NCBI RefSeq assembly: GCF_022399565.1
Contig: NZ_JAJTUT010000003.1
Span: forward strand, 186,001 to 250,000
DNA from: Flavobacterium algicola
Lineage (GTDB): Bacteria > Bacteroidota > Bacteroidia > Flavobacteriales > Flavobacteriaceae
Reading direction: 5' to 3'
Length of the DNA: 64,000 nt
Shown: positions 37,422 through 45,302 of the stretch, piece after piece
Numbering within the stretch: position 1 is the first letter of the stretch
Layout of the letters: each line of letters opens with the position of its first letter
Position numbers and translations under genes: made by a program
The notes under the pieces: model-generated
Seen by the model: only the letters and a program-made list of their open reading frames with translations
Told to the model about the DNA's origin: nothing
Databases searched by the model: none

Positions 37422-39218
37422 ATGACAAATATTAAATCATTTTTCGCTTTTATTATAATTTTAGTTAATGGCTGCACCTTATTGGCACAGACCAAACAAT
37501 TGCCTAAAAAGAAACCCAATGTTATTATTGTTATCACAGATGATCAGGGGAAAGGAGATCTAGCCTGCGAAGGAAATCCTTACATTAAGACACCAAATAT
37601 TGATTCATTTTATAAAGACGCAGTACGTTTTACAAATTATCATGTATCAACTACATGCGCGCCCACTCGAGGATCGTTGATGACGGGGCGACACAGCAAT
37701 CGCATCAATGTATTTCATACAATAAATGGTAGGTCAATCCTTTTTGAAGATGAGGTTACATTACCGCAAATTTTTGCTCAAAACGGATATACAAATGCAA
37801 TGTTTGGTAAATGGCATTTAGGAGATAATTATCCTTATCGTGCTGAAGATAGAGGATTTCATGAAGTTATTCGCCACGGTGGTGGCGGTATCGGTCAAGG
37901 ACCTGATTACTGGGGAAATGATTATTTTGACGATACTTATTGGCATAATGGAAAAGTGGAAAAATATACAGGATATTGTACTGATGTATTTTTTGATGGT
38001 GCTTTAAACTTTATTGAAGCCAACAAAGACAAACCTTTCTTTTGTTACATTTCGTCCAATGCTCCACATTCTCCATATAATTTGCCTAAAAAATATCTGG
38101 ATATGTACAAAGGCGCCAAATACAAAGATGTGAATGAGCGAGCATTGCGTTTTTATGGTATGATTACTAATATCGATGATAATTTTAAAAAGCTAGAAGA
38201 CAAGCTAAAAAAACTAGGTATTGCAGACAATACTATTGTAATTTTTACAACTGATAATGGTACATCTGCAGGAGCTAATATTTTTAATGCAGGAATGAAA
38301 GGTGGTAAAGGAAGTGAATACGAAGGCGGACACCGCGTTCCCTTGTACATAAGATGGCCAGACGGAAAACTAACAGAAGGTAAGGATATTGATGCATTAG
38401 TTGCACATTATGATTTAGTGCCAACATTTGTTGATTTATTGGGGCTAGATTTTAATCCAGTAAAAAAGCTTGATGGAAAAAGTTTAAAACCATTATTGGT
38501 AGAAAATAATGCAGCTTGGGAAAACAGAATTTTATATATGGATACCCAAAGGGAGCAAAACCTTATAAAATATAAAAAATATACGGTGATGGATGACAAC
38601 TGGCGATTGGTAAATGGCGATGAGTTGTATGATATGAGTACCGATTTGGGGCAAAATAAAAATGTAATTGATGCTCATAAGGAAGTCGCAGCTCGTCTAT
38701 CTGTAGGTTACGAAACGTGGTGGGATTCATTTGTTGATGAAAAAGTAAATGAAAGATACGCATATATAAAAGTAGGTTCGCCAAAAGATAATCCAAGTCG
38801 AATATCGGCTCACGATATGGTTATTGGTAAATATAGCGACTCTTGGCATCAAAATGGTGCAATAGAAGCGGCGCAATCGCCATCAAAATGGAAAATTGAG
38901 TTTGTTGAAGATGGAGAATATACCATTAGTCTTCGCAGGTTTCCACGTGAAAGCGGATTAGCTATTAATGCTACTTTTCCTGCTCAGGAAGAAGCTATAG
39001 AATTTGACAAAACAGCCCCTGCGAGTGTCAAGGCAGATTTTAAAGAAGCTTTTTTATATGTTGCGAATATTTCTAAAACTATAAAAATAGAAGCAGGACA
39101 AGAAGAGGTAACTTTCAGCGGAAAAATTCCGGCGGGCAAATATGATATGGAAGCTCAGTTAATTGATGCCCTAGGGAGATTACATCCCGCCTATTATGTC
39201 TATATCGAAAAGAAATAA
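37422..39218 (+). CDS. S1 family sulfatase with C-terminal beta-rich extension
   Basis: Secreted type I sulfatase of 598 aa. The signal ends near LLAQ (23). It has VITDDQGKGD with the Asp pair at 40-41, and the formylglycine motif CAPTR at Cys79 followed by GSLMTGRHSNRINVFHT, characteristic of a subgroup frequent in marine Bacteroidota. Then GKWHLGDNYPYRAEDRGFHE and TDNGTSAGANIFNAGMKG, EYEGGHRVP. The catalytic fold ends near residue 430. The last ~150 residues, from about RISAHDMVIGKYSDSW to the end, form an added domain with alternating hydrophobic strands, perhaps a jelly-roll carbohydrate-binding module. Transcribed separately from the upstream operon, judging by the terminator. Confidence 0.9.
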   Translation: MTNIKSFFAFIIILVNGCTLLAQTKQLPKKKPNVIIVITDDQGKGDLACEGNPYIKTPNIDSFYKDAVRFTNYHVSTTCAPTRGSLMTGRHSNRINVFHTINGRSILFEDEVTLPQIFAQNGYTNAMFGKWHLGDNYPYRAEDRGFHEVIRHGGGGIGQGPDYWGNDYFDDTYWHNGKVEKYTGYCTDVFFDGALNFIEANKDKPFFCYISSNAPHSPYNLPKKYLDMYKGAKYKDVNERALRFYGMITNIDDNFKKLEDKLKKLGIADNTIVIFTTDNGTSAGANIFNAGMKGGKGSEYEGGHRVPLYIRWPDGKLTEGKDIDALVAHYDLVPTFVDLLGLDFNPVKKLDGKSLKPLLVENNAAWENRILYMDTQREQNLIKYKKYTVMDDNWRLVNGDELYDMSTDLGQNKNVIDAHKEVAARLSVGYETWWDSFVDEKVNERYAYIKVGSPKDNPSRISAHDMVIGKYSDSWHQNGAIEAAQSPSKWKIEFVEDGEYTISLRRFPRESGLAINATFPAQEEAIEFDKTAPASVKADFKEAFLYVANISKTIKIEAGQEEVTFSGKIPAGKYDMEAQLIDALGRLHPAYYVYIEKK

Positions 39219-39237
39219 ATGCAGCAACTCCCAATTA

Positions 39238-39270
39238 TTGTTAACTGATCAATGCGACATTTTAAATTTG
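39238..39270 (+). promoter_or_regulatory. Putative promoter before sulfatase 39321
   Basis: TAAATTTG at 39263-39270 is an exact TAnnTTTG -7 box, and a TTG at 39238-39240 lies 22 nt upstream, close to the usual -33 spacing. The surrounding sequence CGACATTTTAAATTT also occurs before the GH95 gene. The box is 50 bp before the ATG. Confidence 0.4.
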
Positions 39271-39320
39271 AATAAAAGATAGAATACTATAATACAACTA
39301 ATTAAACCAAAAGAATAAAA

Positions 39321-40814
39321 ATGAAAAAGCGTAACTCGTTACTGTTGGCAGTTTTTGGACTGTCGATATTATGTACAAGTTTTATAAATAGCACAGAAAA
39401 GACATCAGATGTTCCAAAAGAAAAAAAACGACCAAATTTTTTATTTGTTTTAGTCGATGATCAATCGCCTTTTGACTTACAAGTTTATGATGCCAAATCA
39501 ATATTAGAGACACCAAACATCACTAAACTAGCCAATGAAGGTGTTATTGTAGATGATGCAAGACATATGGGGGCTGCGGTTGGTGCTGTTTGTACTGCAT
39601 CAAGACACATGATTATGTCTGGACGCACGCTATGGCATTTACCTGAAAGTGGGGGACATAAAAATGAAGACAAAAATGTTCCAGATCATTTAGAAACAGA
39701 AACAATAGGTGCTATTTTTAATAGAGCAGGATATAAAACAATGCGAACTTGTAAAAAAGGAAATTCATATCCAGATGCTAATAAGCAATTTACAGTGGTG
39801 CGCGATGCTACAAAAAGAGGAGGGACTGAAGAGAGCGGTAGCGCTTGGCATTCCAAACAAGTTCTAGATTATTTAAATGATAGAGAATCTACCAAAGAAA
39901 ACGATCCGTTCTTTATCTATTTTGGTTTCTCACATCCGCATGATACACGTGACGGAACACCAGAATTACTAGCAAAATATGGTGCTGTAAATCATAAAGA
40001 TTCGGTTAATCGTCCTCCTGCAAATGCAAAACAACCACCATTGCAAGACAATTACCTTGCGGCTCAACCTTTTTTTCATGGTCATCCAAATCTTAGAGAT
40101 GAAGATAATGTGAGTGGTGTGTGGAAGAATAGAGACGAACGCACCATTAGAAATGAATTAGGACGTGAATATGCGTGTGATGAAAACATCGACATTCAAT
40201 TAGGGAAAGTACTTAAAAAGTTAGAGGCTATGGGTGAGTTAGACAATACTTATATTGTCTATACAGCAGATCATGGTATATCAATTGGTCGTCATGGTTT
40301 TATGGGAAAACAAAATTTGTATGAGCATACATGGAGAGTTCCCTTTATAATCAAAGGCCCTGGTATCGAAGCAGGAAAGCGCGTAAAAGGAAGTATGTAC
40401 CTCCTAGATATATTACCAACATTATGTGATTTGGCTGGTATAAAAACTCCAGCTACTGTTGAAGGTAAAAGTTTGGTTCCAGTTTTAAAAGGAGAAAAAG
40501 AAGCACTTCGTGATGTAATGTATGGAGTTTATGCCGGAGGTTCAAAACCAGGAATGAGAACGGTAAAAAAAGGAGATTGGAAACTCATTAAATATGATGT
40601 AATGGACGGAAAAGTAAGAGAAACGCAATTGTTCAACTTGGCCAAAAATCCTAATGAGTACATTCAACAGCATCATAAAAAAGGAGAAATGGAAACTAAT
40701 TTAGCCGGGAATCCAAAATACGCTTCTAAACTAGCAGAAATGGAGAAAGTATTATTAGAACAAATGAAATTACATGATGACCCGTATCGATTATGGAACC
40801 AGCCCAAAATCTAA
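39321..40814 (+). CDS. S1 family sulfatase with CTASR formylglycine motif
   Basis: Secreted type I sulfatase, 497 aa, with an N-terminal hydrophobic segment (about 6-22). VLVDDQSPFD gives the Asp pair at 46-47. The formylglycine motif is CTASR at Cys91 (Ala in place of the common Pro, still within the C-x-[PA]-S-R signature), followed by HMIMSGRTLWHLP. The distal site is TADHGISIGRHGFMGKQNLYEH, similar in layout to the sulfatase at 5801. SHPHDTRDGTPELLAKYG is the middle substrate loop. An own promoter is suggested by the TAAATTTG box upstream, and a GC-containing hairpin follows the stop. Confidence 0.9.
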   Translation: MKKRNSLLLAVFGLSILCTSFINSTEKTSDVPKEKKRPNFLFVLVDDQSPFDLQVYDAKSILETPNITKLANEGVIVDDARHMGAAVGAVCTASRHMIMSGRTLWHLPESGGHKNEDKNVPDHLETETIGAIFNRAGYKTMRTCKKGNSYPDANKQFTVVRDATKRGGTEESGSAWHSKQVLDYLNDRESTKENDPFFIYFGFSHPHDTRDGTPELLAKYGAVNHKDSVNRPPANAKQPPLQDNYLAAQPFFHGHPNLRDEDNVSGVWKNRDERTIRNELGREYACDENIDIQLGKVLKKLEAMGELDNTYIVYTADHGISIGRHGFMGKQNLYEHTWRVPFIIKGPGIEAGKRVKGSMYLLDILPTLCDLAGIKTPATVEGKSLVPVLKGEKEALRDVMYGVYAGGSKPGMRTVKKGDWKLIKYDVMDGKVRETQLFNLAKNPNEYIQQHHKKGEMETNLAGNPKYASKLAEMEKVLLEQMKLHDDPYRLWNQPKI

Positions 40815-41122
40815 TATAATTTTTATACTAAAGTAAAGCTCTGTTCACAAAACAGGGCTTTACTGCTATAATGTAAATTCATATTTAGTTCTGTTTATTT
40901 TAGAAATAGTTCTACCGTAATGATACTTAAAATAGCCTCTATTAATTAACCACCTCAAAAGTTTAAATTTTTAAAAATTCAACCTTTATTCAGTGCTAGC
41001 GTAGGATTAAGTTGAACATACAGCCCAAAACTGGTAGTTCTCTCCATGATTTTGAGTAATTAATCCATGACAACTGGCTTGAAAAAGGATAATTTTAAGA
41101 ATTATAACTAAACCAATATTTT
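40815..41122. other. 308-bp intergenic region with terminator and upstream region of DUF1080 gene
   Basis: The first ~50 bp contain a hairpin terminator. The remaining ~260 bp are AT-rich with no ORF and no clear TAnnTTTG box, but presumably carry the promoter of the DUF1080 / oxidoreductase group. Confidence 0.4.
40833..40863 (+). terminator. Hairpin terminator after sulfatase 39321
   Basis: GTAAAGCTCTGTT (40833-40845) pairs with AACAGGGCTTTAC (40851-40863) over 13 positions with one G-U pair and a CACAA loop. There is no long T-run after it. Confidence 0.6.
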
Positions 41123-42514
41123 ATGATTAAAAAGACCGGATTATTAAAAGCAATTACACTTTTAATAACAATTAGTATGACTAGTTGCGCAACAGCCCAA
41201 AAAGATAAAACCCCATGGACTAATTTATTTGATGGGAAAACATTGAATGGATGGCATCAAATAGGAGGAGAAGCGAAGTACTCAGTAAGGAATGGGACGA
41301 TTGTGGGGAGCACCGTGCACAACACTCCAAATTCATTTTTGACGACCGATAAAATGTATGGTGATTTTATTTTAGAACTAGATTTTAAAGTAGATCCAAG
41401 TATGAATTCTGGAATTCAAATACGTAGTAATAGCATTCCTGAATATAAAAACGGTCGTGTTCACGGCTACCAAGTAGAAATTGACCCTTCTGATCGTGCA
41501 TGGAGTGGTGGGATTTATGATGAATCCAGACGTGGTTGGTTGAACATCTTAGATAAAAATCCAAATGCTCAAAAAGCATTCAAACAAAATGAGTGGAACC
41601 ATTATCGTATTGAAGCTATTGGTAACACCATTAAAACTTGGGTTAACGGTGTTGCTGCAGCACATTTAATAGACGAAAAAACAGCGGCAGGATTTATTTG
41701 CCTGCAAGTACATGAGATACATGCAGATAAAAAAGAAGGAACAGAAATTGTTTGGAAAAATGTAAAGATCCTTACTGACAATGTTGCAAAATATGCTCAA
41801 AAATCACCTATCGAACCTATTATTACACAAAACCAATTAACAATTGATGAAGTTAAAAATGGGTGGAAATTGTTGTGGGATGGCAAAACTACAGAAGGGT
41901 GGAGAGGTGCTAAACTAGATAGTTTTCCTGAAAATGGATGGCAAATTAAAGATGGCGTTTTAAATGTTTTGTCTTCTGGTGGTGCAGAATCTACTGCTGG
42001 TGGTGACATTGTTACTACAGAATTGTATGGAGATTTTGAACTAACGGTTGATTTTAAAATCACTTCTGGAGGCAATAGTGGAATTAAATATTATGTAGAT
42101 ACAAATATTAATAAGGGAGAGGGATCATCTATTGGTCTAGAATACCAAATTTTGGATGACGCATTACATCCAGATGCAAAATTAGGTAATCAAGAAGGTA
42201 GTAGAACGGTATGTTCTCTATATGATTTGATTAAAGCTGATGCCAGCAAACCAATACATCCTGTTGGAGAATGGAATACGGCCTATATCATATCAAAAAA
42301 CAATCATGTTGAACATTGGATAAACGAAGTGAAGGTTTTAGAGTACGAAAGAAAAGGTGATGCTTTCAGAGAATTGGTAGCAAAAAGTAAGTATGCTAAA
42401 TGGCCTAATTTTGGCGAACTTGAAAAAGGTCAAATATTATTGCAAGACCATGGTGACTTAGCCTCTTTTAGAAACATCAAAATTCATTCTTTAAACACAA
42501 CCAAAACCAACTAG
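41123..42514 (+). CDS. Lipoprotein with two DUF1080 (3-keto-glycoside hydrolase/lyase-like) domains
   Basis: A 463-aa lipoprotein (SMTSC, Cys22) made of two copies of the concanavalin-like DUF1080 fold. Copy 1 spans about 30-215 (WTNLFDGKTLNGWHQIGG, MNSGIQIRSN, GYQVEIDPS, EWNHYRIEAIGNTIKTWVNG). Copy 2 spans about 240-458 (GWKLLWDGKTTEGWRGA, GNSGIKYYVD, LEYQILDD, EWNTAYIISKNNHVEHWING). Members of this family have been linked to cleavage of 3-keto-glycosides made by Gfo/Idh oxidoreductases. The next two genes are exactly such oxidoreductases, which supports that reading. The substrate is unknown. Confidence 0.85.
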   Translation: MIKKTGLLKAITLLITISMTSCATAQKDKTPWTNLFDGKTLNGWHQIGGEAKYSVRNGTIVGSTVHNTPNSFLTTDKMYGDFILELDFKVDPSMNSGIQIRSNSIPEYKNGRVHGYQVEIDPSDRAWSGGIYDESRRGWLNILDKNPNAQKAFKQNEWNHYRIEAIGNTIKTWVNGVAAAHLIDEKTAAGFICLQVHEIHADKKEGTEIVWKNVKILTDNVAKYAQKSPIEPIITQNQLTIDEVKNGWKLLWDGKTTEGWRGAKLDSFPENGWQIKDGVLNVLSSGGAESTAGGDIVTTELYGDFELTVDFKITSGGNSGIKYYVDTNINKGEGSSIGLEYQILDDALHPDAKLGNQEGSRTVCSLYDLIKADASKPIHPVGEWNTAYIISKNNHVEHWINEVKVLEYERKGDAFRELVAKSKYAKWPNFGELEKGQILLQDHGDLASFRNIKIHSLNTTKTN

Positions 42515-42518
42515 TATC

Positions 42519-43871
42519 ATGAGTTCAAACAGAAGAGATTTTCTAAAGAAAGCGGCCATTGGTGCTGTAGGTGTCACTATAGGATCAACTGCTGCTGCCA
42601 ATGCCATGTCGGCAAAAAGTTATTCAAAAATAATAGGATCAAATGATCGCTTGCATATTGCAATACAAGGATTAGGAAGACGCTATGGCTCTTATATTCC
42701 TGCCATTGCAGATAAAAAAAATAATGTAGAGTTACATTATTTATGTGATGTTATGAAAAGTCAGCGTGATAAAGCTGCTATTAAACTTGCAGATAAATTA
42801 AGCAACAAACCAAAATTAGAAAACGATATTAGGAATGTCCTAAACGATAAGAAGATAGACGCTATTTTTATGGCCACTCCAGATCATTGGCATGCTCCTG
42901 GAGCTTGTATGGCGATGCAGGCAGGAAAACATGTTTTTCTAGAAAAACCATGTAGTCATAATCCGCAGGAGGGAGAACTTCTAGTAGCATATCAAAAAAA
43001 GTATGATAAAGTGGTGCAAATGGGGAACCAACAACGTTCCTCAATGCAGTCACAAGAGATTATAAAAGCAATTCATGAGGGTATAATAGGAGATGTGTAC
43101 AATGCTATTGCCTATTATACAAGCAAGCGTGGTCCAGTACCACACCAAACCAAAGCAGCACCTCCAGAAGGATTGGACTGGGACCTTTTTCAAGGGCCAG
43201 CACCGAGAAGAGATTATACAGATGATACTTGGGACTATAACTGGCATTGGTACGGCTGGGATTATGGTACTGCCGAGATGGGGAATAATGCAACACATGA
43301 GTTGGATATTGCACGTTGGGCATTGGGTGTAAAATACCCAGAACATGTAAATGTAAATGCTGGTAAGTTTCAATACAAAGATGATGGCTGGGAAATGTAC
43401 GATACCATGGAAGCTACTTTTCGCTTTGCAGGTAATAAAACCATTCAGTGGGACGGACGTAGTAGAAATGGCTATGACAAATATGGTGGAGGCAGAGGAA
43501 CATTAATTTATGGTTCGAAAGGATCGACGATGATCAATCGTGACGGATACAAATTATACGATATTAAGGGAGACGTAATAAAAGAAAATGTAATTCCCGG
43601 AATTGAAGATGGAAATGCTCTTGGAGGAGGAGGTCAACTTTCTACGGCACATACCGTTAACTTTTTTGATGCTATTCGAGGAAAAGCAACATTGACATCG
43701 CCTATCGATGAAGGTGCAATAAGTCAAATGCTAACGCACTACGCTAATATAGCATCTAGAATTGATAATTCATTTGAAGTTGATGAGAACACGGGACGCA
43801 TTTTTAATAAAGAAGCTATGAAATTATGGTCGAGATCTTACGAGCCAGGTTGGGAGATTAAACCGGTTTAA
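42519..43871 (+). CDS. Gfo/Idh/MocA family oxidoreductase, Tat-exported
   Basis: NAD(P)-dependent sugar oxidoreductase of the Gfo/Idh/MocA family. The N-terminus SSNRRDFLKKAAIGAVG is a strong twin-arginine signal, predicting export of the folded, cofactor-loaded protein. The nucleotide-binding region has IAIQGLGRRYGSYIPA and ATPDHWHAPGACMAMQAGKH, and the catalytic Lys of VFLEKPCSHN (about 145). The C-terminal domain includes YGWDYGTAEMGNNATHELDIA with a catalytic-type His. It lies 4 bp after the DUF1080 gene. GH109 glycosidases share this fold, but I see no specific reason to prefer that. Most likely it oxidises a sugar, perhaps at C3. Confidence 0.85.
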   Translation: MSSNRRDFLKKAAIGAVGVTIGSTAAANAMSAKSYSKIIGSNDRLHIAIQGLGRRYGSYIPAIADKKNNVELHYLCDVMKSQRDKAAIKLADKLSNKPKLENDIRNVLNDKKIDAIFMATPDHWHAPGACMAMQAGKHVFLEKPCSHNPQEGELLVAYQKKYDKVVQMGNQQRSSMQSQEIIKAIHEGIIGDVYNAIAYYTSKRGPVPHQTKAAPPEGLDWDLFQGPAPRRDYTDDTWDYNWHWYGWDYGTAEMGNNATHELDIARWALGVKYPEHVNVNAGKFQYKDDGWEMYDTMEATFRFAGNKTIQWDGRSRNGYDKYGGGRGTLIYGSKGSTMINRDGYKLYDIKGDVIKENVIPGIEDGNALGGGGQLSTAHTVNFFDAIRGKATLTSPIDEGAISQMLTHYANIASRIDNSFEVDENTGRIFNKEAMKLWSRSYEPGWEIKPV

Positions 43872-44006
43872 ATCTGTAATTTCTTAGTACCTTAGTGATT
43901 CTTAAATCATACTATTTTGATTTTGAATATACTACTGCCAATAGCATCGCTTAAAAAAAGGTGAAAGTAATTATGTACTTAGCTTAATGAACACAAAATA
44001 GAATAC

Positions 44007-45191
44007 ATGAAAAGAAGAGAATTTATACTTAAAAGTTCCTTAGCAACTGCGGCTTTATCCACTTCTGCGGGAGCTTTGGGTAATGTTTTTGATTTTAAAA
44101 ATGCCAATGATACCCTAAACATGGGAGTGATTGGTACGGGAGATAGAGGTACAGGAATGATTTCGAACATCAATAAAATCAAAAATTTTAACGTCGCAGC
44201 TTGTTGTGATGTTTTACCTTTTCGATTAGACAACGGATTAAAGATTGCATCCGGAAGAGTTAAGGGGTATAGCGATTACCGAAGACTGCTCGATGATAAA
44301 AATATAGATGCTATATTGGTATCGACTCCTTTCAACACTCATTCACAAATTGCGATTGATGCATTAGATGCTGGAAAACATGTTTACTGTGAGAAAACAA
44401 TGGCCAAAGGTTTTGACGGCATCGAAAACTTAGTAAATAAAGTAAGTCAATCAAAAAATATTTTTCAGACAGGACATCAGTACCATAGTTCTGTTTTATA
44501 TACTCATGTAGTTGAGCTTATAAAAAATGGTAAAATAGGTAAAATTGCCGCTTTTGAGTGCCAATGGAACCGACATGGAAATTGGAGACGCGAAGTACCA
44601 AGTCCAGAGTTAGAAAGACAGTTAAACTGGAGAATGTACCGAGAATATTCTGGAGGTTTAACAGCAGAACTTTCTTCGCATCAAATTGATTTTGCAAATT
44701 GGGTACTAGATGAAAAACCATATCAAGTTATGGGTACGGGTGGCGTAGATTACTGGAAAGATGGGCGTGAGACCTATGACAATACCCATTTGATTTATAA
44801 CTACCCAAGTGGTGTAAAAGCTACTTTTAAATGTATAACAAGCAATGCTAATGATGGGTATCAAATAAAAGTGTTGGGAGACAAAGGCACAATTATTCTA
44901 GAATATGCAAAAGCTTGGTTTTATCCTGAGGGAACTTATAAAAAGGAATTAGGAATTGTAGATGGAGTATCGGGTGCTACAGTACTTTGGGAAAAAGGCC
45001 TTGGAATTCCGATAACTATAGATCATATCGAGCCTAGTGAGCAGGCATTGATGGATTTTAAAGATAGTGTGACTTTCAATAAAAAACCTATTTCAGACAT
45101 TAAAACAGGAGCTAATACTGCTATCTGTATTCAGATGGGACTTGATGCTATGTATGATAACAAAATTGTAACTAGTCCTAAATTTTATTAA
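44007..45191 (+). CDS. Gfo/Idh/MocA family oxidoreductase, Tat-exported (second)
   Basis: Second, divergent Gfo/Idh/MocA protein, 394 aa. The Tat motif MKRREFILKSSLATAALS begins it. The Rossmann region has MGVIGTGDRGTGMI and STPFNTHSQIAIDALDAGKH, and the catalytic Lys lies in VYCEKTMAKGF (about 131). GGLTAELSSHQIDFANWVL provides the His region. A 135-bp gap separates it from the first oxidoreductase, so it may have its own promoter, and a hairpin terminator follows. Two different oxidoreductases next to a DUF1080 protein could perform oxidation and reduction steps of a 3-keto pathway; this is inference. Confidence 0.83.
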   Translation: MKRREFILKSSLATAALSTSAGALGNVFDFKNANDTLNMGVIGTGDRGTGMISNINKIKNFNVAACCDVLPFRLDNGLKIASGRVKGYSDYRRLLDDKNIDAILVSTPFNTHSQIAIDALDAGKHVYCEKTMAKGFDGIENLVNKVSQSKNIFQTGHQYHSSVLYTHVVELIKNGKIGKIAAFECQWNRHGNWRREVPSPELERQLNWRMYREYSGGLTAELSSHQIDFANWVLDEKPYQVMGTGGVDYWKDGRETYDNTHLIYNYPSGVKATFKCITSNANDGYQIKVLGDKGTIILEYAKAWFYPEGTYKKELGIVDGVSGATVLWEKGLGIPITIDHIEPSEQALMDFKDSVTFNKKPISDIKTGANTAICIQMGLDAMYDNKIVTSPKFY

Positions 45192-45252
45192 TCGAAGATT
45201 ATCAATTGTCAGTAGAATCTATTTTTCGCAAAATGGGTTCGTACTTTTTAAG

Positions 45253-45279
45253 AACAGCTTACTTTTAGTAGGCTGTTTT
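45253..45279 (+). terminator. Hairpin terminator after second oxidoreductase
   Basis: AACAGCTTACT (45253-45263) pairs with AGTAGGCTGTT (45267-45277) with one G-U and a TTT loop, followed by TT. It lies 24 bp before the start of the rhamnosidase gene, so it may act as an attenuator rather than a full stop. Confidence 0.6.
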
Positions 45280-45302
45280 AATTTTAATTAAAACTACTTT
45301 AA

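Noticed and set aside
39321..40814. Inactive sulfatase because of the CTASR motif
   Set aside because: Ala at this position is allowed in the formylglycine signature, and the other metal ligands appear intact.
43050..43373. Open frames on the opposite strand or in other frames of the oxidoreductase gene
   Set aside because: They lie wholly within a clear coding sequence and have unlikely composition; shadows of the real gene. The same holds for the many other antisense frames in the window.
42519..45191. GH109 alpha-N-acetylgalactosaminidase for the Gfo/Idh proteins
   Set aside because: GH109 shares the fold and Tat signal, but I saw no GH109-specific feature, and the adjacent DUF1080 gene favours oxidoreductase action.
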